NCBI GenBank assembly: GCA_002049825.1
Contig: MVCZ01000123.1
Location: 1-5,110, forward strand
DNA: 5,110 nt
Direction: 5' to 3'
Origin: Candidatus Zhuqueibacterota bacterium 4484_188
GTDB lineage: Bacteria; Calditrichota; Calditrichia; RBG-13-44-9
Of this stretch, positions 1 through 5,110 are shown piece by piece (position 1 is the stretch's first letter; each line of letters starts with the position of its first letter). The translations under genes were made by a program, and so were the position numbers. The notes under the pieces are model-generated. The model made no database searches. It saw only the letters and a list, made by a program, of their open reading frames with translations, and was not told where the DNA came from.

Positions 1-185
1 AACCACTCACCGGCACCCGGCAGTACCATTGAGAGTAGAACGTATTTTCCACTGGTCCGGGGTGCTGCCTCACTTTCCGCTTTTTCCTGCTCTGCCCGGA
101 AAACAGCCCCCCCCGGCGGTTTGAATTGCGCCGGTAAAGTCGCCGAAAGTACCAACAAATTTACGATTATCAAAATGCGTTTCAT
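1..185 (-). CDS. DUF5683-like envelope protein, N-terminal part (3' end outside window)
   Basis: Sixty-one codons can be read from ATG 185 to the window edge. Residues 1-20 (MKRILIIVNLLVLSATLPAQ) form a good signal peptide: basic start, hydrophobic core and an A-Q type cleavage site. A charged linker rich in E, K and A follows (about 30-47), then YVLLSMVLPGAGEW at 48-61. That is the 'LPG-G-(Q/E)-(W/F)-Y' hydrophobic motif that opens DUF5683-type proteins, and the neighbour at 307-1194 has the related motif LVPGSGQFY. An AGGA box (190-193) lies four bases before the ATG. The gene is 121 bases downstream of its neighbour and on the same strand, so it is probably the last visible member of the same operon. 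The frame runs through a run of eight G and is coherent on both sides of it. Function unknown; an exported, membrane-associated role is inferred from the signal peptide and motif. Family confidence is moderate because only the N-terminus is visible. Confidence 0.8.
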   Translation of the reverse strand, partial: MKRILIIVNLLVLSATLPAQFKPPGGAVFRAEQEKAESEAAPRTSGKYVLLSMVLPGAGEW

Positions 186-193
186 AGGATCCT
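186..193 (-). promoter_or_regulatory. Ribosome binding site deciding the start at 185
   Basis: AGGA at 190-193 on the minus strand lies four bases upstream of the ATG at 185-183. It supports this frame over a longer overlapping open frame (258-70) that has no recognisable protein features. Confidence 0.55.
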
Positions 194-306
194 ACTTTAC
201 CAATCAGGTTTATTTCATGTTTGTTATTTTCTGATAAAACCGTCCACACATTTTCCACCAGTCGGTTACCGGCAAGCTTCGCACCCTGTGTTCCGGTTTG
301 AACAAT

Positions 307-1194
307 TTAAAACCGCACATTCACACCGAACATGTTCACATACTCGCCTTTGTAGAGCCGGTTTTTGTAACTCATTTCTACTTTTACGGCATGCTTTCGG
401 TTGAATCTGCGGGCGGTAAACCCGGCATCGATAGCCGCCAGAATATGGTTCACCAGCGCAGTCATCGTCCCGTAACCGGCAATATTATAAAATCGATTGG
501 CGTCGTTACGCATATCCATGTACAATTTATTCCGCGGGGTCAGTTTCGCCGGGGGGTAGCCGGTATAAGTTACATCGAAACTGGCATCGTCCCAGGCATT
601 GCCGAATTGCGCCGGGTATTTCCCAATCATTTCGTAATATTGCTGTGTCTTGCTGTGGGGCAAGCGGTGGGAAAAATTATTTTCGTATTTGCGAATCACT
701 TCCTTGTAAGCGTTGTAGTCTTCCTGGGACAGGATGCCGTTTGGGTCTGTTTCCAACGCCCCACCGATTTCCTGGTTAATATCATCTTTATACTGATAAT
801 AAATCCAGGAAAAATACCGAATCTCGCTCCAGTGCTGGTCGGCAAATTCTTTGAACTCGGCATCCTTATTGTCGCCTTTTTTGTTGTAGGAAATGTTCAC
901 CGCCCAGGCGCCCATTTCAACCGCAAAAAACAACGCCGCTTTCAGATACGATTTAGCGTAAAACTGACCGCTGCCGGGAACCAGAACCGAAAATGCCACC
1001 GCTTTTTTAACCGATCGCTGCTCCGGGGCGGAACTGCTCACCGTTTTTGCATCCTGCCCGGTGTTTGCCATTGCCGCTTGTTTCCAGGCAAGCCGCTGAA
1101 CAACCAATTCCTGATTTCCCCAATTGAACAGCGTTTCGGAAAAAACCGTGGAGACGCTTAAGACCGCGACGATAAAAATACTTGCAAATTTCAT
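307..1194 (-). CDS. DUF5683-like exported membrane protein
   Basis: A 295-residue protein with a signal peptide at 1-19 (MKFASIFIVAVLSVSTVFS, cleavage likely before E20). After a low-complexity linker (about 42-62) comes a hydrophobic pair, 63-103, containing LVPGSGQFYAKSYLKAALFF, the hallmark of DUF5683-type proteins. The middle (104-228) is charged and aromatic-rich (HWSEIRYFSWIYYQYKDD). A third hydrophobic segment, 236-260, carries NHILAAIDAGFTARRFN, also typical of these proteins. The chain ends in alternating beta-like residues with a terminal Phe (MFGVNVRF), as in proteins that touch the outer membrane. The start codon overlaps the upstream stop as ATGA, and GAGGA lies seven bases before it, so translation is probably coupled to the peptidase/barrel gene. 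Function is not established. Association with the cell envelope and with the barrel protein is inferred from domain type and operon position. The family call is by recognition. Confidence 0.93.
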   Translation of the reverse strand: MKFASIFIVAVLSVSTVFSETLFNWGNQELVVQRLAWKQAAMANTGQDAKTVSSSAPEQRSVKKAVAFSVLVPGSGQFYAKSYLKAALFFAVEMGAWAVNISYNKKGDNKDAEFKEFADQHWSEIRYFSWIYYQYKDDINQEIGGALETDPNGILSQEDYNAYKEVIRKYENNFSHRLPHSKTQQYYEMIGKYPAQFGNAWDDASFDVTYTGYPPAKLTPRNKLYMDMRNDANRFYNIAGYGTMTALVNHILAAIDAGFTARRFNRKHAVKVEMSYKNRLYKGEYVNMFGVNVRF

Positions 1195-4100
1195 TTAAAT
1201 TTCCTCAACACTTTATCAAACCTCAGATCAAAATCAAATAAAATACCCAGGTAAAATTTCCACTCCTGTTTATACTCAATATTTTTATTCCGGTTTTCTT
1301 TCAAAGGATACGCCGCCTCGAAAAATATGCGGGTGGGAAACATGTACCAGGAGTAGGTTTCCAGGCGCACCTGAAACCCCACATCCGACTTAAAATTTTT
1401 GAAATCCGGCGAGCCTTCGCTCCAGGCATCGCCGTACTGGTAAAATGTTCCCAGGTAAATTTTATCCAGGTACCAGCTAAATATTTTGAAATTGAGATTA
1501 CGCGCCAGCGGGAACCGGTAAGTTGCCGTCCCGATTGCCATCTTTCGTCCCTCGATGCTGTAGAAAGGATAACCCTTGAGCCCAATCAGGCTTCCGGCAA
1601 AAAAGTGGAAAAAATCATCCACCGACTGATCGATGTACCCTCCCTGGAATCGCAAACTCAATGAATGATGCCGTGTTGCCGGGACAGGTAAATAACGCTC
1701 AAAATCCAACTCGAATTTATTAAAATAATACTTTTGGTATTCTTCATTCAGGTCGCCGCCATTGGTGTTAAACCCGGATAAGAACCGGTTCCAGTCGCGG
1801 GTGTATTTGAGAAAAAAGTAATACCCGTAACGCGGATTGATGCTGCGATCCACTTCGGGTAACACTTCTTTGCGTTTCAGGGAAAAAGAAGCTGAGTGTC
1901 CCCGCAGGTAACTGTAGCGAATGGTGGGAAAGATTTCGGTTTTCTGATCCGCCAGCACAAAATAGGAATGGGTTCCGATTTTCGCGCGATACCAACTGTA
2001 CGCATAATTCAGTTTCCAGTGAAATCGGCGAAAAGTGCCGCGCAGCCCCAAATCAGCTTCCATTAAATTAAAATCGACTTTCACTTTGTCATTGGACACG
2101 GTAAACCCTTCCGGGTCAGAATAATCATCCACAATTTTTGCCGTCTGATTATAAAACTCCAGGTAAACCGTCGGTTTTAACTGCCTGAATTCAAACAGGG
2201 TAAAAATATTGTATTCCCGGTCTTTGTTCACATCCATGCCGCCGAAAAACAGCATTTTGTCCAGCAGTTCGTTGGAATACACGTAAAACCCCGGCTTCAC
2301 CGTGCCGTAATCAATCAGCAGGCGGGGCATGAATCCCAGAGGGCTGAAAGTGCGGTGGTAAGGTTTCGCAGGCAAAGCCTGAACTTCCCGGTCATCTGCT
2401 TGAATTTGCGGAATTTTTGCTTCGTAATTCGTATCGTAGGCAAGATATTCCGGGGGTAATTCATTGACCCGGCGAATCTGAAATATTTTATATCCCTGGT
2501 TCTGGTAAAGGGAATAGATTAAATCGCCCTTGTTATTCAGTGTGGGCATAAACGCTCCGCCAACCACATTGGTGTGCGGTTTCACTTCGCCGGTTTTCAA
2601 ATTGTACGAATAAATATTAAAAATCCCGGTTTTGTCGCAGGCAAAATAGAGTTCGCCGTCCTTCGGGTTAAATATCGGGTAGCGTTCGTCACACCTGCGA
2701 TTAAGGATAAATTGTATTTCTCCACCGTGGGAATCGACCTGCGCAATATCCCGGGCAAACTTGATGGAAGTATCGAAAACAATATTTTTATCGTCAAGCG
2801 ACCAGCGCGGATGGTACACCTGCCGACCGTCTGTAAAGCAGGTAACCTGGCGGATTGCTTTTCCCCAGAATTTGGTTTTCCGGTAGAAGAGCTGCCAATG
2901 CGCTTTTCTTTCCGGGGGAACTTGCTGCACCAGCCGGTGCGCGTCCAGTTCATAATAGCGGGTCTGCCAGCTTTCTTTATTCTTCAGACGGATCATTTCA
3001 TCCAATTCCAGCACAAAAAGGTTGGTCTGCCCGTCGTTTTCAATCACAAAAGCAATCTGTTTCCCGTCATGAGACCAGTCCGGGTTGGTTGCTCGCAGCA
3101 CCCGGGTAATTCTGAATTCCTTGCGCCGTTTTAGATCATAAATGTAAAGGTCGCGGTAAGTGCTGCCGGTGGAAGGCACCTCGGTTTGCCGGGCATACAC
3201 CAGGTAGCGCCCGTCCGGCGACCAACTGATCGAAGACGCCACCGGTCCGGCGAGCGCACGTTTTTTCCCGGTTTTCAGATCCTTTACCACCAGAACGTTC
3301 ATACTCAGGTAGTCCGAGCGGCTCTCCAGGTAAGCGACCTTTTTCCCGTCCGGCGAATACACCGGGTAAATATTGCCAATCCCTTTATCCTGCAATGCCT
3401 TCCCGATTTTTAAATGTTTGTTGACTACCTGCAAGCGTCCGGAATAGGTTTCTTCCAGATTGTGCTGCCACATGCGGTAAATACTGTCCGCAGGCACACC
3501 GCTCACTTTTTTTAGCGCCTGGTTGTAAGACGACTCGTTCCCGATGCTGTTTTTTCCGAACACAGACATCTGCTTTAAATCGAGCAGTTTGCCGGTAACC
3601 GTGCGGTCGCGCAGAATCATCTCGCGGTGCGAATCGCGGTAATCGAAGCGTTTGCTGGGCGATTGAAACTGGGCGGTTCCTTCGGCAAACCACACCGGAA
3701 TATTAATCCCGGAAACCGGGTAGGAAACCAACACATTGGGGAAACCTCGCACCACGTCCTCCCGCCGCTCCTTTTCGTAGCCAAAAACCTGAAACCAACC
3801 AGCCGGCACATGCGCACCGAATTTCAGCGCCTTCCGTAGCGAAATGATGTGCGAGTACTCGTGAGTGACCACATCCCGCAGCCAATTATGGGTGCCGCGA
3901 AGAATATAGTCCAGGTTCTCGGAATAGATTTCCACCTTGTTATCGTAAAAATACGCCCCGCCGTTGGCATAATCATCAGTGTCCCGGATAATAAATTCGG
4001 TCTTGTTTTTCGGTCGGTAGCGGTACAGCCCGGTAATGTGCGGATAAATTTCTTCGGCAATTTTAGCTACCAGGTTGGCGGTGCGGGTGGTTCCCTGGTG

Positions 4101-4358
4101 GTAAGTGACTATAAAATGTTCGGTTTCGATGGTTTGCCAGTAAAGTTCGGGATGATTGTTTTCTTCCGGCACCGAGCTTTTCCCCAACCAGTCATTGCAA
4201 ACGACTGAAAGGAGGGAAGCAATCTTCTTATTACGCGGGGATTGCTTCGTCATTACATTCCTCGCAATGACAGACAAAAATGCAAAAATATGATTTTCCG
4301 GATGTTCACTGAATAATTTACACATCGTATTGTTAATTTTCCTGATCATCTTTCTCAT
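1191..4358 (-). CDS. Gluzincin metallopeptidase + PD40 propeller + Omp85/BamA-like barrel protein
   Basis: A 1055-residue open frame with three modules. About 72-305 is a peptidase MA-like (M1-type) domain with HEYSH at 166-170 (zinc ligands H166 and H170, catalytic E167) and WFAEG at 223-227, where E226 is the likely third ligand. About 325-640 is a TolB/PD40 propeller with repeated blade signatures YSPDG 334, WSPDG 379, WSHDG 428, WSLDD 519 and FNPKDG 563. About 670-1055 is an outer-membrane barrel of Omp85 (surface antigen D15) type, with the LKGYPF loop motif at 927-932, the ATYRFPL strand near 945-951, and many alternating aromatic strands to the C-terminus. No POTRA domain is seen. The protein should sit in the outer membrane; the substrate is unknown. 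The start is uncertain. The ATG at 4358 has no clear ribosome binding site and gives no signal peptide, and residues 30-56 are encoded by an inserted palindromic repeat. The ATG at 4253, with GAGGA five bases upstream, would give 1020 residues and is at least as likely. The stop overlaps the next gene's start. Confidence 0.92.
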   Translation of the reverse strand: MRKMIRKINNTMCKLFSEHPENHIFAFLSVIARNVMTKQSPRNKKIASLLSVVCNDWLGKSSVPEENNHPELYWQTIETEHFIVTYHQGTTRTANLVAKIAEEIYPHITGLYRYRPKNKTEFIIRDTDDYANGGAYFYDNKVEIYSENLDYILRGTHNWLRDVVTHEYSHIISLRKALKFGAHVPAGWFQVFGYEKERREDVVRGFPNVLVSYPVSGINIPVWFAEGTAQFQSPSKRFDYRDSHREMILRDRTVTGKLLDLKQMSVFGKNSIGNESSYNQALKKVSGVPADSIYRMWQHNLEETYSGRLQVVNKHLKIGKALQDKGIGNIYPVYSPDGKKVAYLESRSDYLSMNVLVVKDLKTGKKRALAGPVASSISWSPDGRYLVYARQTEVPSTGSTYRDLYIYDLKRRKEFRITRVLRATNPDWSHDGKQIAFVIENDGQTNLFVLELDEMIRLKNKESWQTRYYELDAHRLVQQVPPERKAHWQLFYRKTKFWGKAIRQVTCFTDGRQVYHPRWSLDDKNIVFDTSIKFARDIAQVDSHGGEIQFILNRRCDERYPIFNPKDGELYFACDKTGIFNIYSYNLKTGEVKPHTNVVGGAFMPTLNNKGDLIYSLYQNQGYKIFQIRRVNELPPEYLAYDTNYEAKIPQIQADDREVQALPAKPYHRTFSPLGFMPRLLIDYGTVKPGFYVYSNELLDKMLFFGGMDVNKDREYNIFTLFEFRQLKPTVYLEFYNQTAKIVDDYSDPEGFTVSNDKVKVDFNLMEADLGLRGTFRRFHWKLNYAYSWYRAKIGTHSYFVLADQKTEIFPTIRYSYLRGHSASFSLKRKEVLPEVDRSINPRYGYYFFLKYTRDWNRFLSGFNTNGGDLNEEYQKYYFNKFELDFERYLPVPATRHHSLSLRFQGGYIDQSVDDFFHFFAGSLIGLKGYPFYSIEGRKMAIGTATYRFPLARNLNFKIFSWYLDKIYLGTFYQYGDAWSEGSPDFKNFKSDVGFQVRLETYSWYMFPTRIFFEAAYPLKENRNKNIEYKQEWKFYLGILFDFDLRFDKVLRKFK
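1195..1206 (-). promoter_or_regulatory. Ribosome binding site inside the end of the upstream gene
   Basis: GAGGA (1202-1206, minus strand) is followed by seven bases and the ATG at 1194. It lies inside the last codons of the barrel gene, whose stop overlaps this ATG (ATGA). This supports translational coupling of the two genes and fixes the start of the downstream one. Confidence 0.65.
4191..4271. repeat. Palindromic interspersed repeat (MITE/REP-like) in the 5' end of the barrel gene
   Basis: An 81-bp imperfect inverted repeat. Both arms begin GTCATTGC at the outer end and contain GAAGCAATC near the centre (arms about 4191-4224 and 4240-4271), separated by about 15 bases. It matches the well-known family of short palindromes reading GTCATTGCGAG...GACGAAGCAATC, found scattered through many bacterial and metagenomic genomes. 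The right arm (minus-strand reading) is close to that consensus, while the left arm has diverged (GCAAACGACTGAAAGGAGG). The repeat is in frame with the barrel gene and encodes residues 30-56, including MTKQSPRNKKIASLL, a translation typical of these repeats. No obvious target-site duplication flanks it. The family assignment is from memory. Confidence 0.85.
4251..4263 (-). promoter_or_regulatory. Candidate Shine-Dalgarno and ATG supplied by the repeat
   Basis: On the minus strand GAGGA (4259-4263) is followed by a five-base spacer and ATG (4251-4253), in frame with the barrel protein. It resembles the GAGGA site before the gene at 1194, whereas the ATG at 4358 lacks such a site. The resulting N-terminus is MTKQSPRNKKIASLLSVV: a basic region then a short hydrophobic run. 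Whether it is used is not shown by sequence. Confidence 0.4.
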
Positions 4359-4410
4359 TCCGGTAACCCGGCGTAAAATAAAATTGTTTCCGGTTCAACA
4401 AAATTTCTTT

Positions 4411-4459
4411 GGTACCAGTGAATGCTACTCCCGTGCTCCCAAATCATGTTTCACTGACC
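4411..4459. other. Weak hairpin in the 139-base spacer
   Basis: The arms GGTACCAGTGAA (4411-4422) and TTCACTGACC (4450-4459) can pair with a two-base bulge around a 27-base loop. It lies between the sorting-domain stop (4498) and the barrel gene. There is no adjacent T-run on the minus strand, so it is a poor rho-independent terminator. The rest of 4359-4497 shows no gene and no convincing promoter. Confidence 0.2.
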
Positions 4460-4497
4460 GCCACTCAGACATCTATTCAAATTCCGGGTTCAGGCAA

Positions 4498-4749
4498 TCA
4501 CTTCACCACGGCAATTTTAATAATACGCACGTCTTTCATTCGACTGTTTTTTGCTTCGATACGCGCCAGGTACACACCGCTCTGCACACCGGTTAAATCC
4601 CAGCGTACTTCATTGTCGGTAAACGGTTGGGAAGAACCGGGTAACTCTTTCACTAGATCTCCTGCCAGATCAAAAATCTTAATCCGCACATCAGCCCGCT
4701 CGGTTAAATAGTAGCGGATGAAAGTATAATCATCAATATTTGGATTTTG
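4498..4749 (-). pseudogene. Detached C-terminal sorting domain (FlgD-like, type IX secretion style), frameshifted from the upstream gene
   Basis: Open from just after a TGA at 4750-4752 to the TGA at 4498. It reads NPNIDDYTFIRYYL, then RADVRIKIFDLAGDLVKEL, a stretch with NEVRWDLTGVQSGVYLARIEA, and ends in RIIKIAVVK. This is the FlgD Ig-like sorting tail common at the end of secreted proteins in FCB bacteria (usual pattern: YNYPNP, RYYL, V-I-KI-DLAG-LV, W-G-(N/V)-SGVYLA, KIAV-K). In type IX secretion systems such tails direct export across the outer membrane and are removed. It lacks its own credible start: a GTG at 4689 falls inside the domain and would cut off the RYYL strand. The propeller-type sequence directly upstream is in another frame and stops at 4733, inside this segment. 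This is therefore most simply the 3' end of the same gene after a frameshift or small deletion, real or from assembly. Confidence 0.75.
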
Positions 4750-5110
4750 TCACCGTTTGTTCGAAATGCCCTGATGGAACCTCGAGATAAGTTTTGCTCC
4801 GGTTGCTGTTTAATTCATCGGCATAGATCTGATTCCAGCTATTGGCATTATATTGCGAAGCCAAATCCCAGGCATAAAGCATCCCGCCAACGTCCTGGTC
4901 GCTATCGATATCCAGCAGAACCGGAGTCACCTGTAACGAATCCCCCGCCGCTAGCGGAAAGTCGGCAAAGCGTTTTCCCTTCACATCAAAACCATCGATC
5001 ACACCCGCAGGGTCGGCAATCACTGCGCCATAGTTTTCTGCCGATGTCGTTGTAAAAAATTTACCAATTAGAGGCGATAAAAACAGGTTGGTTTCCCGCT
5101 GCGGTTTGTA
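4733..5110 (-). CDS. Secreted propeller-type protein, C-terminal part (5' end outside window, premature stop)
   Basis: One hundred and twenty-five codons are open from the window edge to TGA 4733-4735. The sequence has propeller-blade character: FLSPLIGKFF, then GAVIADPAGVIDGFDVKGKR, the Asp-rich strand VTPVLLDIDSDQD, and GMLYAWDLASQYN. The pattern 'TP-L-DIDxDxD...G-LYAWDL' marks the last blades of FG-GAP/VCBS-like or PQQ-like propellers that come before sorting tails in Calditrichota-type secreted proteins. WNQIYADELNSNRS at about 88-101 corresponds to the 'W..-..-D..-.sg' stretch that usually closes the propeller. The chain then ends SGHFEQTVTKSKY-stop, where a YNYPNP sorting tail is expected; that tail is present immediately downstream in another frame. 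A GTG at 5023 is only an internal codon, since the frame stays open to the edge. The role is probably a large extracellular or surface protein; ligand unknown. Whether it is functional depends on whether the frameshift is real. Confidence 0.75.
   Translation of the reverse strand, partial: YKPQRETNLFLSPLIGKFFTTTSAENYGAVIADPAGVIDGFDVKGKRFADFPLAAGDSLQVTPVLLDIDSDQDVGGMLYAWDLASQYNANSWNQIYADELNSNRSKTYLEVPSGHFEQTVTKSKY

Noticed and set aside
210..251. Short minus-strand peptide beginning MCGRF, the usual start of SRAP (YedK/HMCES) proteins
   Set aside because: It stops after 13 codons, no other SRAP sequence follows, and a five-residue match is chance.
70..258. Minus-strand open frame of 62 codons (GTG start) downstream of the DUF5683-like gene
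   Set aside because: It overlaps the real start at 185 in another frame, has no ribosome binding site, signal peptide or recognisable motif, and merely continues the frame of the previous gene after its stop.
298..1161. Long plus-strand open frame of 287 codons
   Set aside because: It lies wholly antisense to the well-supported DUF5683-like gene. Its translation has no coherent domain, and its start (TTG) has no ribosome binding site.
2574..3134. Plus-strand open frame of 186 codons
   Set aside because: It is the antisense shadow of the PD40 propeller region, with no recognisable motif.
4186..4276. Target-site duplication around the palindromic repeat
   Set aside because: The flanks (minus strand ...TTTTTGTCT and TGGTTGGGG...) share no convincing direct repeat, so the insertion mechanism cannot be read from the sequence.
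4373..4402. TTTG - 18 bases - TATTTTAC on the minus strand as a Bacteroidota-type promoter before the barrel gene
   Set aside because: It matches the -7 consensus TAnnTTTG only partly and lies very close to the ATG at 4358, so the match is not distinguishable from AT-rich chance.
4330..4711. Plus-strand open frames across the spacer and sorting-domain region
   Set aside because: They mirror the sorting domain on the opposite strand and show no protein features of their own.

Overview
All convincing genes in this window lie on the minus strand and read from the right edge to the left. Their envelope-protein content suggests a Gram-negative bacterium of the Fibrobacterota-Chlorobiota-Bacteroidota (FCB) superphylum. 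The FlgD-like C-terminal sorting domain (type IX secretion style) and the peptidase + PD40 propeller + Omp85 barrel fusion look most like Calditrichota, KSB1 and related uncultured lineages. This placement is by recognition only; no search was run.

Layout in transcription order. (1) Positions 5110-4733 hold the end of a secreted propeller-type protein whose 5' part is outside the window. (2) Its expected C-terminal sorting domain (4749-4498) is in another reading frame, so the gene looks frameshifted between propeller and tail. (3) A 139-base spacer holds only a weak hairpin. (4) Positions 4358-1191 encode a large outer-membrane protein: an HEYSH gluzincin metallopeptidase domain, a TolB/PD40 propeller, then an Omp85/BamA-like barrel. 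An 81-bp palindromic interspersed repeat (4191-4271) sits in its 5' end. (5) A DUF5683-like envelope protein (1194-307) follows with an ATGA overlap. (6) A second DUF5683-like gene starts at 185 and runs off the left edge. A separate open frame crosses its start, but the signal peptide, ribosome binding site and LPGAGEW motif identify the real frame.

Genes 4-6 look like one operon for outer-membrane or secreted proteins. The barrel protein would be anchored in the outer membrane with its peptidase and propeller on one side, and the two DUF5683-like proteins may be accessory envelope factors. No pathway can be assigned from sequence alone.

The most interesting points are disruptions. The repeat has replaced the normal N-terminus of the barrel gene, and it may itself supply a Shine-Dalgarno sequence, an ATG and a signal-like segment. 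A signal-peptide-like reading frame survives just upstream in another frame. The sorting tail of the upstream gene is frameshifted off. The peptidase domain seems to lack the segment usually found after the SxYNQ motif.
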